From: Salinibacterium sp. SWN167
GTDB lineage: Bacteria; Actinomycetota; Actinomycetes; Actinomycetales; Microbacteriaceae
Length of the DNA: 64,000 bases
Assembly (NCBI RefSeq): GCF_015864665.1
Contig: NZ_JADYWU010000001.1
Location: 496,001 to 560,000, forward strand
Direction: 5' to 3'
Of the stretch, positions 44,862-52,458 are shown in pieces. A program made the position numbers and the translations under genes. A model generated the notes under the pieces. The model was not told where the DNA came from. It saw nothing but the letters and a program-made list of their open reading frames with translations, and ran no database searches. The stretch's first letter is position 1. Each line of letters starts with the position of its first letter.

Positions 44862-46373
44862 ATGACTGATCAAAAGACCAGCGTGTTCGAGCCCGGTGTC
44901 GCCGTGGGTAGCACAGCTGTGGCGCAACAATTTACCAAAGAGAACCCGAGTCCCGGCCGCCTCTGGGCCTATCGGGTCGGCATTGCCCTTGCTCTCGCCG
45001 TCCCCCTGAGTGGCGTGTTCATTGCTCCAACTCGTGAGCTCGTCGGACTCTCCGCGATTTTACTGATGTTCGTTTTGATGCTCATGAGAATCCCCATCGC
45101 TTTCGCGCTGGCGATACCTGGGCTCCTCGGTGTTTACTCGCTCAACGGGATTGCCGCGCTGGCAAATCTACTTAAGGGAGAGCCTCTTATCGCGGCCTCA
45201 CAGTGGGCACTGAGCGTGCTGCCGATGTTCGTGCTGATGGGGCTGTTGCTGTGGCAGTCAGGAATCACGACCAAGATGTACGAAACTGCGCGCAACTGGT
45301 TGGGCTGGCTGCCCGGCGGCTTGGGCGTCGGCACGAACATGGCAGGCGCAGGACTGGCTGCTGTATCGGGGTCGACCATGGGCACGACGTATGCGCTGGC
45401 CCGCATTGGAATCCCTGAGATGCTCAAGGCCGGGTATGGGAAGCCGATCGCTATCGGTTCGGTTATCGTAGCCGGACTTCCCGGGCAGCTAATTCCGCCC
45501 AGTATCTTCCTTGTGGTCGTTGCCGGACTTCTTGAGAACCCTGTGGGCCCTCAGCTGATGGCGGGGCTCATTCCGGGCATTACGGTGGCACTCCTCTTCT
45601 CTCTGATGATCGTCGTCTTTTCTGTGTTCATCCCGAAGTGGGCTGGCCGCGGAGCAACGGCCGCGGTGAGGCCGACCATTAGCTGGAGCGGGCGTTGGCG
45701 TTCGCTAGCCGATATCTGGCCGGTAGCTGTGCTCATCTTGGTCGTTCTCGGCGGCATGTTCATGGGCGTGTTTACCGCCACCGAGGCAGGAGCCGCGGGC
45801 GCGTTTGGTGCACTCATCTTTTGTGTGTGGTTCCAGCGCAAGAACAAGCCGTTGGCAAAGGTCGGAACCTCGGCCGTGGAGACGGTCAGCAGCGTGGGTT
45901 CCATCTTCTTGATGATCGCTGGCGCGCACATACTCGGCTCGCTGGTTGCCGTCTCAGGTCTGGGGAGATTGTTCTCCGATTTTGTCTCGAACACCGGGAT
46001 GGGGCGCGTTGAATTCCTGATCCTCGTCATGTTCATCTACATCCTCTTGGGCATGTTCATGGATCCGCTCGCGATTTTGCTGACGACCATTCCCATTCTG
46101 ATGCCTGTACTAAATCAGCTCGGTGTTGACCCACTCTGGTTTGGCGTCTTCGCCGTCTTCATGGGTGAGCTCGCGATTCTCACACCGCCAGTGGGCATGC
46201 TGAGTTTTGTGATCCACAAGATCGTTCAGGATCCGGCGGTCAATCTGGGCCAGCATTTCAAGCTGACGGACGTGTTCAAGGCCGTGATGCTGTTCCTGCC
46301 GATGGCGATCATCGTGGTTCTCATCTGGATCTTCTTCCCAGAGATTGTTACCTGGTTGCCTAACCAGATGTAG
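44862..46373 (+). CDS. dctM: TRAP transporter large membrane subunit
   Basis: A 503-residue DctM permease with about twelve or thirteen hydrophobic helices, the transport channel of the TRAP system. Typical parts are RIPIAFALAIPGLLG, GAGLAAVSGSTMGTTYALARIGIPEM and YILLGMFMDPLAILLTTIPI, plus PPVGMLSFVIHK near the end. About 50 polar residues precede the first helix. It ends 18 bases before a perfect terminator. The dctPQM order is the common one. The substrate is a carboxylate but no specific one can be named; the operon opposite suggests an acid that enters CoA metabolism. Confidence 0.95.
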   Translation: MTDQKTSVFEPGVAVGSTAVAQQFTKENPSPGRLWAYRVGIALALAVPLSGVFIAPTRELVGLSAILLMFVLMLMRIPIAFALAIPGLLGVYSLNGIAALANLLKGEPLIAASQWALSVLPMFVLMGLLLWQSGITTKMYETARNWLGWLPGGLGVGTNMAGAGLAAVSGSTMGTTYALARIGIPEMLKAGYGKPIAIGSVIVAGLPGQLIPPSIFLVVVAGLLENPVGPQLMAGLIPGITVALLFSLMIVVFSVFIPKWAGRGATAAVRPTISWSGRWRSLADIWPVAVLILVVLGGMFMGVFTATEAGAAGAFGALIFCVWFQRKNKPLAKVGTSAVETVSSVGSIFLMIAGAHILGSLVAVSGLGRLFSDFVSNTGMGRVEFLILVMFIYILLGMFMDPLAILLTTIPILMPVLNQLGVDPLWFGVFAVFMGELAILTPPVGMLSFVIHKIVQDPAVNLGQHFKLTDVFKAVMLFLPMAIIVVLIWIFFPEIVTWLPNQM

Positions 46374-46391
46374 AGAAGCCCCACAACGAAC

Positions 46392-46425
46392 AAAGACCGT
46401 ACGCACCCGCGTACGGTCTTTGTTT
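46392..46425. terminator. Perfect hairpin terminator between TRAP and CoA operons
   Basis: AAAGACCGTACGC at 46392-46404 pairs perfectly with 46409-46421 around an ACCC loop, and GTTTT follows. It lies between two convergent operons and the AAAGAC start gives a T run on the other strand, so it should stop both. Confidence 0.95.
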
Positions 46426-46444
46426 TATGCAGTGACTGCGCGCA

Positions 46445-46843
46445 TCACGGGATGCGCGGAACGAAGAACGGGATCACTTCCCCGCCACGATCCACGCTGG
46501 ACTTGTCGAACGCGACCCTCATCCGCGCCCCCTCCGGCAGGAGCGAATCCACTTCGCCAAACCGGGTCCACCACCATGGGCCCTCATCCAATCGGACGAT
46601 TCCGACGAAGTCGCGGCTCGGTACGCCGCCCGCCCCGCGAATGTGGATGATGGATGAACTGACGACGGTGGCGTACCCCGATGCCGCAAACTGTTCGATC
46701 CGGTCCGGATCCATGTGTGGGGTTTCTTGCACGTCAAGCACTCGGCCCGTTTCTCGATCACGGGTGAGTAGGAACACATCGCGGCTCAAGGCTTCAAAGA
46801 AGTCTGATGATGCGGCGTCGCGAATTACGACGGGATGGTTCAT
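46445..46843 (-). CDS. OB-fold (DUF35-like) partner protein without zinc ribbon
   Basis: A 132-residue protein of the DUF35/ChsH2-like OB-fold type, normally a rubredoxin-like zinc ribbon followed by an OB domain. Here FFEALSRDVFLLTRDRETGRV stands, split over two lines of the alignment, where family members have FWxGLxxGxLxxQxCxxCG, and none of the four cysteines remains. The OB part has VVSSSIIHIRG and DFVGIVRLDEGPWWWTRF. It begins nine bases after the thiolase-like gene ends. Such proteins bind and support thiolase-like lyases, so a complex with that gene product is likely. The lack of the ribbon is odd. Confidence 0.78.
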   Translation of the reverse strand: MNHPVVIRDAASSDFFEALSRDVFLLTRDRETGRVLDVQETPHMDPDRIEQFAASGYATVVSSSIIHIRGAGGVPSRDFVGIVRLDEGPWWWTRFGEVDSLLPEGARMRVAFDKSSVDRGGEVIPFFVPRIP

Positions 46844-46852
46844 CTGTGCCTC

Positions 46853-48025
46853 CTAGTTAGTTCCGAGGATGAGGGTCGAGTGGTGGTCGAGGATCCCGCC
46901 GTTGCCCGAAACCAGAACCCGGTCGTGAGAGACGGACTGCCGCTCGCCTGCTTGCCCCCGTGCCTGGATGATGCCCTCTGAGAGTGGCGTCATCCCCCAC
47001 ATGTAGTAGGAGGAGAGTTGTCCGCCGCCCGTGTTGAGCGCGAGATGACCGCCAGGGCCGAGCATTCCGGGCTCCGATACAAACGCCCCGCCCTCACCTT
47101 TGTCGCAGAAGCCATAATCTTCGAGGCTGACGAGCACCGTGTAGGTGTAGCAATCGTAGAGTTCAACTACGTCGATCTCGTCAAGGTTCGTGCGTGCCAT
47201 TTCGAGCGCTCTGCGGCCAGATTGTGCGGCCCCGGTCACAAGTCCGAAGCTATCGTTGCGCCGCCCTGTCGAGCCAGGATGGCCTTGGCCCCAGCCGAGG
47301 ACTTCCACCGGAGGTTGCTTGAGTGATCGTGCTCGCTCGGCCGACGTGACAATTACGGCGATGCCGCCATTGGAGACTAGGCAGCAGTCGAAGAGGTGGA
47401 ACGGCTCCGCGATCCACCGCGAGGCGTGATACTCCTCGAGGCTGAGGGGCGTTCTGAATTGGGCGTGCGGGTTAAGTTCTGCCCATCGCCGCTGAGCTAC
47501 GGCGATAGCCGCGAAGTCGTCGTTAGTGGTGCCGTACGCGTTCATGTGGCGCTGTGCTGCTAGGGCGTACATGGTCGTCGGTGAGGTGATGCCGCTCGCG
47601 GCCGTTAACCCTGGCCAGCCCGTTAAGGTCGGGGCCACTTTGTTGTAGGACGCCCCCGAGCTTGCTCCGCTGACGAGCGGAGCGTCCGCCCACACACAGG
47701 CGACTGTCGTCGCCGTACCCGACATTATGGCCATCGCAGCGTGCTGAATCATTTGGCCGGCGGTAGAGCCAAAGGCTTGCATCTTCGTGAGGAGACGGAG
47801 ATCCTTGAGTTGCAGGTCAGTTTGGAGTGAGAGGCCGACTGAGTCGTCGAGCCCACCGGAGACAATGAGCCCGTCGATATCTCCGAGGTTGAGGCCGGCG
47901 TCGACGGTGGCCGCGCGCACCGCCTCGCCCGCAAAATCCCGAGCAGTGGACCCGTAGACCTTGCCGAGAGGGGTCATGCCCAGGCCGACGATCGTCGGGT
48001 TCAGAGCCCTGCGGGAGCCGTTCAT
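46853..48025 (-). CDS. Thiolase-like protein (SCP-x/Ltp2-type), likely C-C lyase
   Basis: A 390-residue thiolase-fold protein. The places of the thiolase catalytic residues are altered: the nucleophile-cysteine region reads AFGSTAGQMIQHAA with no cysteine, the GHP histidine loop is replaced by LNTGGGQLSSYYMWG, and the last cysteine loop reads LVSGNGGI. Such changes mark the Ltp2-like proteins, where a thiolase fold paired with a DUF35 protein cleaves aldol-type CoA esters instead of doing Claisen cleavage. ELYDCYTYTVL offers tyrosines of the type used there. The ATG at 48025 overlaps the crotonase stop as ATGA. Retro-aldolase activity is an inference. Confidence 0.82.
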   Translation of the reverse strand: MNGSRRALNPTIVGLGMTPLGKVYGSTARDFAGEAVRAATVDAGLNLGDIDGLIVSGGLDDSVGLSLQTDLQLKDLRLLTKMQAFGSTAGQMIQHAAMAIMSGTATTVACVWADAPLVSGASSGASYNKVAPTLTGWPGLTAASGITSPTTMYALAAQRHMNAYGTTNDDFAAIAVAQRRWAELNPHAQFRTPLSLEEYHASRWIAEPFHLFDCCLVSNGGIAVIVTSAERARSLKQPPVEVLGWGQGHPGSTGRRNDSFGLVTGAAQSGRRALEMARTNLDEIDVVELYDCYTYTVLVSLEDYGFCDKGEGGAFVSEPGMLGPGGHLALNTGGGQLSSYYMWGMTPLSEGIIQARGQAGERQSVSHDRVLVSGNGGILDHHSTLILGTN

Positions 48026-48843
48026 CGTCCGGTCCATTCTGGCTCGCGCTTCTCGACGAAAGCCCTCAAGCCTTCGCCGGAGTCGTGACTCTTTCTGAGC
48101 CTCGCCATCTCATCGTTCGATCGTGCCCAGTAACTTGACTCCTCGATGGCGGTGCCTTGGCTGATCGCTTTTGCGATTCTCTTGCTGGCCTGAACTGACA
48201 GAGGGGAATTCGCAGAAATTCGCTGAGCAAGCGCAAGCGCGTTCGGCATCAGGTCCTTCGCCGGCACCACGGTGTTGATGAGGCCAAGGCGTAACGCCGT
48301 GTCAGCTTTCATCGATTCACCGGTGAGGATCGCCTCCATGGCCACCTTGCGTGGTATCTGCTGAGGGAGGCGAAAGGCACCTCCCGCGGCCGCCAAGATT
48401 CCTCTTCGCACCTCGGGCAGCCCGAATGTGGCGTGTTCAGCAGCCACGGCAAGGTCGCTCGCTAGAACGAGTTCAGTGCCTCCGCCGAGCGCGTAGCCGT
48501 TCACCGCCGCGATGATCGGCTTAGAAATCTCGTGATGGGCGAAGCCCCCGAAACCCCAGACCTCAAGCCGTGGGTCGCGGGGAAGTCCTACATCGGCGGA
48601 TGCTTCTTTGAGGTCAGCCCCCACACAGAAACTCTGCTCGCCCGCTCCGGTAATGATGACAGCTCGCACGGCAGGATCGTCGTCAGCGAAGTCGAGCGCG
48701 ATGCCGATTCCCAGCGCCATTCCCTGGGTGATCGCGTTGTGTGCTTCGGGGCGGTTCAGCGTCACGACGAGGGTGTGACCCTCCACCCGGGTGACTACCA
48801 AGCCACCGCTTGCGGTGTGTATCTGTTCGCTGGCGCTGATCAT
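48022..48843 (-). CDS. Enoyl-CoA hydratase (crotonase family)
   Basis: A 273-residue crotonase. The oxyanion parts are SFCVGADLKEA and GYALGGGTELVLASD, and both catalytic glutamates of true hydratases are present, in GGGTEL and in GLPEVRRGILAAAGGAFRLP. It would add water to an enoyl-CoA to make a 3-hydroxyacyl-CoA. It starts 43 bases after the HIBCH-like gene and overlaps the next gene start as ATGA. In the island it may prepare a beta-hydroxy CoA ester for the thiolase-like protein. Confidence 0.92.
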   Translation of the reverse strand: MISASEQIHTASGGLVVTRVEGHTLVVTLNRPEAHNAITQGMALGIGIALDFADDDPAVRAVIITGAGEQSFCVGADLKEASADVGLPRDPRLEVWGFGGFAHHEISKPIIAAVNGYALGGGTELVLASDLAVAAEHATFGLPEVRRGILAAAGGAFRLPQQIPRKVAMEAILTGESMKADTALRLGLINTVVPAKDLMPNALALAQRISANSPLSVQASKRIAKAISQGTAIEESSYWARSNDEMARLRKSHDSGEGLRAFVEKREPEWTGR

Positions 48844-48886
48844 TCGTACTCTCCTCGTTCGCCGGCCTGATCATCGTGACGACGAG

Positions 48887-49993
48887 TCAGGGAGATGATT
48901 GTTGGCTCGGGGTGGGGGAGTGCCGCGGTTCGGCTCCCAAATCGACGGGGAAGTTGGCAATGTCGCGGAGACTTTCCTCGCTGACATCCGCGAGATTCCT
49001 AGGCTCCCAGCGCGCCGCTCGTTTTTCGAGGAGCGTCGCGGTGACACCTTCGGCTAGGTCGCTGCGCGCACTGAGACCAACCATGTAGCGAAACTCCTGC
49101 TGCAAACACCCCCAGAGATCTAGATCGGCGGCGGATCGAATCGCGGAGAAGGTGGCTTTCACTGCAAACGGCGATGCAACACGTATTTTTTCAGCCGCGC
49201 TGATGGCAGTACCTGACGAGCTCGCATCGAGGCGATTGAGCATATCCTCAACACTGTCAGCGTTGTACCAGTACTCGGCCATCACGCTTTGCTCTGCCAC
49301 GGTGGCCGCAGGCGCCGGGGAAGCAAACCTATTAATGACGTCCTGGACGGTGCTTTCACCGCGGGCAGAGAGCGCGGAGACAAGGCTGTCGAGTGCGGAA
49401 TGCGGCACGTAATCGTCGGCGAGGCCACAAAATAGGGCATCCGCTGCATCCATGGTTGAGGATGTGAGAGCCCAGTGCATTCCCCATCCGTGTCGTACAC
49501 GCGCGAGGTGGTAACTCATTCCCGCATCAGGGGTAAGCCCGATTTTGGTCTCGGGCATCGCCAGGCGAGAGCGTTCCGTAACGATGCGGTGCGATGCATG
49601 CCCAGCGAGACCGAAGCCTCCGCCCATCACGATGCCGTCCATCAAAGCCACCACGGGTTTGGGGTAGGTGGCGATCAGAAAATCTAGCGCGTACTCCGCT
49701 CGCAGGAAGTGATGGTCGCCCTCGCCCTCGCTCGCACCGTCTGATCGTAAGTCCCCTCCAGCGCAAAACCCTCGGTCGCCGGCGCCGCGGAGCACCACGA
49801 GCTTAACCGCCGGGTCCGAACGCCACAGCGTAAGTGCGGTCATCAACTGGGAGACGAGATTCAGATCCAGCGCGTTGATTCGGTGAGGGCGATTAAGGGT
49901 GGCTATTCCTACGTCGCCTGAGACCTCGAGAAGAAGGCTTCGGTCGTGTGTCACATCGAACCCCGCATTCTTTGGCCGAGTCGGATTGCTCAT
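48887..49993 (-). CDS. 3-hydroxyisobutyryl-CoA hydrolase-like protein
   Basis: A 368-residue member of the HIBCH branch of the crotonase family, longer than hydratases. The oxyanion part is RGFCAGGDLRSD and DGIVMGGGFGLAGHA, and the catalytic Glu and Asp of hydrolases are in LAMPETKIGLTPDAGMSYHLARV, split over the motif. It frees CoA from a short hydroxyacyl-CoA, as in valine breakdown, but other small acyl-CoAs or hydratase activity are possible. First gene of a four-gene operon, with a near-consensus promoter upstream (50084-50112). Confidence 0.88.
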   Translation of the reverse strand: MSNPTRPKNAGFDVTHDRSLLLEVSGDVGIATLNRPHRINALDLNLVSQLMTALTLWRSDPAVKLVVLRGAGDRGFCAGGDLRSDGASEGEGDHHFLRAEYALDFLIATYPKPVVALMDGIVMGGGFGLAGHASHRIVTERSRLAMPETKIGLTPDAGMSYHLARVRHGWGMHWALTSSTMDAADALFCGLADDYVPHSALDSLVSALSARGESTVQDVINRFASPAPAATVAEQSVMAEYWYNADSVEDMLNRLDASSSGTAISAAEKIRVASPFAVKATFSAIRSAADLDLWGCLQQEFRYMVGLSARSDLAEGVTATLLEKRAARWEPRNLADVSEESLRDIANFPVDLGAEPRHSPTPSQQSSP

Positions 49994-50072
49994 CGGCGAG
50001 ACCCACGACTCTTCGAGAAGGCGAGCACATCATGCGCGGGCAGACGTGACATCCAAAGCTCTCAAGATGGGC

Positions 50073-50086
50073 TTTCGTATGCAATT
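50073..50086. promoter_or_regulatory. GTATRC operator copy 4
   Basis: TTTCGTATGCAATT with core GTATGC at 50077-50082. It covers the -10 box and predicted start of the HIBCH operon promoter, so a bound protein would block it. Confidence 0.6.
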
Positions 50087-50112
50087 ATCGTCAATGAAGC
50101 AAATATCGTCAA
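50084..50112 (-). promoter_or_regulatory. Promoter of the HIBCH-crotonase-thiolase operon
   Basis: On the minus strand TTGACG (50112-50107), a 17-base spacer and GATAAT (50089-50084) form a near-consensus vegetative promoter, placing the RNA start near 50077, about 84 bases before the first gene. A tandem CGTCAA occurs at 50089-50094 on the plus strand. Confidence 0.8.
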
Positions 50113-50135
50113 CTAAAACGAGCGCAATTTGATCC

Positions 50136-50148
50136 AATTGTATGCATT
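50136..50148. promoter_or_regulatory. GTATRC operator copy 5
   Basis: AATTGTATGCATT with core GTATGC at 50140-50145, followed by AGCGTCAA, nearly the same as copy 1. It lies 24 bases upstream of the HIBCH operon -35 box. Confidence 0.55.
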
Positions 50149-50249
50149 AGCGTCAACCCGGTCTGATCATCACGAGAGCGATTCAGGCCCTGCGGGCCGC
50201 AATAACAGAGTAGGCGTTGAGCGAAAGCCCGAGGCGTTTCTTGCCGCTC

Positions 50250-51287
50250 TTAGCCCGTGGTCGAATCTCCACCGAGAAACGCTTCGGCGGCACCAGACCG
50301 AACGAAGTCCATGTGCATCTCAGTTTGCAGGAGTGCCGACGCAATATAGAACCCAGCAAGGTTCTCCCAGCCAGCAGTCCACGTAAGTCGGGAAGCGACC
50401 TCCCAGACCGTTGACTCACCGTTCGTCGCGAGAGCATCCGCAACTTCCTTCGTGCGTCTGAGGTGGTGAGCCGCCATTGACTCGGAACGTTTCGCTAAGC
50501 CGCGGAAGCGATATTCGTGGCCAGGGGCCGCTTCGCACCCGTCTAGCTCGGCTGTGCGGCGCAGTCCCTTGAGGTACGCAGCCATAGGATTCTCCTGGCT
50601 TTTCCCACCGAGCCCCAACCCCGGATGGATCCGGGGCAGGACATGGTCGCCGGTGAACACGAGCGAGGCTTCGGGATCGTGAAAGCACAGGTGTCCGGTG
50701 GTGTGACCGCCGGTGTGCATCGCGCGAATGTGACGTCCCGGTATTGCGAGTTCTTCCCCGTCAGCGAGCAGCACATCGGGCGTCGGGGCGAGTGGCGGCT
50801 TGGCACCCTCCAGCTGGCTCAGCTCACGGAGTTGTGCGGCGGGGATACCCCAAGACCCGAGGTCCCAGCGTTTATCGCGACCGGCTGCAGCGGCAACGGA
50901 TGCAGTGAACTCATCGGCGCCCACCATCAGCGATGCGCCAGTAGCATCACGGAGTTGCTCCACCTGCCCGGAGTGGTCGGGATGCAAATGCGTCACCACG
51001 ATCGACTGGATTTGCGAGAGGTCGGAGCCGATCTCCGGGAGGAAAGACTCGAGCCGGAGCGCATTTTCTTTCGTTCCCCAACCCGGGTCGATTACATGCA
51101 GGCTGTCATCGGAGCCGACGATCACGTAGCAAAAGCTGTATCGCAAGTGTGGGCCAGGCATTTCCATTGTCACCGACCAGACTCCATCGGCTACTCGATC
51201 GGGAGCGGGAAGCTGCCCGTCAGCGATCGCGCTGGCTTGTGTCGGACTGACGGGGGCGGGAGCGTGCGCTGAGGAAGGCCTGACCAT
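50250..51287 (-). CDS. MBL-fold metallo-hydrolase (glyoxalase II-like)
   Basis: A 345-residue metallo-beta-lactamase-fold hydrolase. The metal site reads VTHLHPDHSGQVEQL (HxHxDH), then AMHTGGHTTGHLCF, VFTGDHVLP and AAPGHEYRF, with a helical C-terminal winged-helix part near 270-345. It probably cuts a thioester or lactone. The ATG at 51287 is chosen because a palindromic operator and likely promoter sit just upstream of it, inside the longer frame. It is upstream of the HIBCH operon on the same strand but separated by 256 bases with that operon's own promoter. Confidence 0.87.
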   Translation of the reverse strand: MVRPSSAHAPAPVSPTQASAIADGQLPAPDRVADGVWSVTMEMPGPHLRYSFCYVIVGSDDSLHVIDPGWGTKENALRLESFLPEIGSDLSQIQSIVVTHLHPDHSGQVEQLRDATGASLMVGADEFTASVAAAAGRDKRWDLGSWGIPAAQLRELSQLEGAKPPLAPTPDVLLADGEELAIPGRHIRAMHTGGHTTGHLCFHDPEASLVFTGDHVLPRIHPGLGLGGKSQENPMAAYLKGLRRTAELDGCEAAPGHEYRFRGLAKRSESMAAHHLRRTKEVADALATNGESTVWEVASRLTWTAGWENLAGFYIASALLQTEMHMDFVRSGAAEAFLGGDSTTG

Positions 51288-51304
51288 AACGTCAGCATAT
51301 CTGA

Positions 51305-51316
51305 AATGTATACATT
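51305..51316. promoter_or_regulatory. GTATRC operator copy 6, perfect palindrome
   Basis: AATGTATACATT is a perfect 12-bp palindrome 17 bases upstream of the metallo-hydrolase start. It is the most symmetric copy of the set. Confidence 0.65.
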
Positions 51317-51439
51317 GAACCCTCGCGGTGTTTCGTGTGGTAGAGCCAGTCCCTACCGAATGGTCTATTCCCGAATTGAATCTGGGAGTGTGCTGGCGGC
51401 CTTGACCTAGAGTGCACTCCAACTCTTAGAGTCAGGACC

Positions 51440-52423
51440 ATGATCTCCCTCGAAGAAATGACAGCCCGCCAGCAACCCCTCGAATCGAACTTCGGATACC
51501 GCAGCACAGCATCCGAAGTGATCGCCGGCTTCGACCTCGCCGGCAAGACCGCCGTCGTCACTGGCGGCTACTCAGGCCTCGGCTTCGAAACGGTGAAGGC
51601 GCTCGCCGAAGCGGGCGTTGCCGTGATCGTTCCCGCCCGTCGACCGGAGAAGGCGACCGAAGCGCTCGAAGGCCTGGCGAACGTTCGCGTCGAGAAGATG
51701 GACCTCGGCGACCTCGACTCTGTTGCCGCCTTCACCGCTGGGATGCGCGAAGCCGGCACCCGCGTCGACATCATGATCAACGCCGCCGGAGTCATGGCAA
51801 CCCCCGAACTGCGCACGCCCCAGGGCTGGGAAATGCAGTTTGGAACCAACCTTCTCGGACACTTTGCTCTCGTTGCCGGCCTCGAAGCCCTGCTGCAGGA
51901 TGGCGCGCGAATCGTGTCGTACTCGTCGATCGGCCACTGGCGTTCGCCCGTGAACTTCGACGACATCAACTTCGACACCACCGACTACGAGCCCTGGGTT
52001 GCCTACGGCCAGTCGAAGACAGCGGATGCCCTGTTCGCTGTTGCTCTGGATGCTCGCCTGGCCGGCCGCGGCATCCACGCGTTCTCGGTGCACCCCGGTG
52101 GCATCATGACCGACCTGCAGCGCAACATGCCTCGCGAAGAGTTGCTCGCACGCCAGTGGATCGACGAAGAGGGCAACCCGAATCCGCTGTTCAAGACGCC
52201 GGCTGAAGGTGCGTCGACCGGCCTCTGGGCGGCAACTGCTCCTGAGTTGGCCGAGCGTGGCGGTGCGTACTGCGAGGACTGCTCGATCAAGGGTGTCGTG
52301 GCGGATGACGAGACCGACATGATGATCGGCGGCGCTAAAGCATGGGCGATCGATCCCGAGGCTGCCGAAAAGTTGTGGGCGGTCGCGGTGAAGGCGACCG
52401 GCTTGGATCCGTTCTCTAGCTAA
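51440..52423 (+). CDS. Short-chain dehydrogenase/reductase
   Basis: A 327-residue SDR-family oxidoreductase of the retinol-dehydrogenase-like type. The cofactor loop is TGGYSGLGFETVKALAEAG near residue 40, the NAG motif is INAAGVMATP, and the catalytic serine, tyrosine and lysine are in VSYSSIGHWRS and WVAYGQSKTADALF. It reduces or oxidises an alcohol or ketone with NAD(P). The substrate is unknown. It stands alone on the plus strand beside the catabolic island, with no copy of the island operator directly at its start, so membership is doubtful. Confidence 0.9.
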   Translation: MISLEEMTARQQPLESNFGYRSTASEVIAGFDLAGKTAVVTGGYSGLGFETVKALAEAGVAVIVPARRPEKATEALEGLANVRVEKMDLGDLDSVAAFTAGMREAGTRVDIMINAAGVMATPELRTPQGWEMQFGTNLLGHFALVAGLEALLQDGARIVSYSSIGHWRSPVNFDDINFDTTDYEPWVAYGQSKTADALFAVALDARLAGRGIHAFSVHPGGIMTDLQRNMPREELLARQWIDEEGNPNPLFKTPAEGASTGLWAATAPELAERGGAYCEDCSIKGVVADDETDMMIGGAKAWAIDPEAAEKLWAVAVKATGLDPFSS

Positions 52424-52458
52424 GCCAGCGGACGCGAGCCGGTCGCCGCGGCGGCGCG

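Noticed and set aside
46392-46425. Hairpin as an operator for the convergent operons
   Set aside because: It sits after both stops, has a tight 4-base loop and T runs, and so is a terminator.
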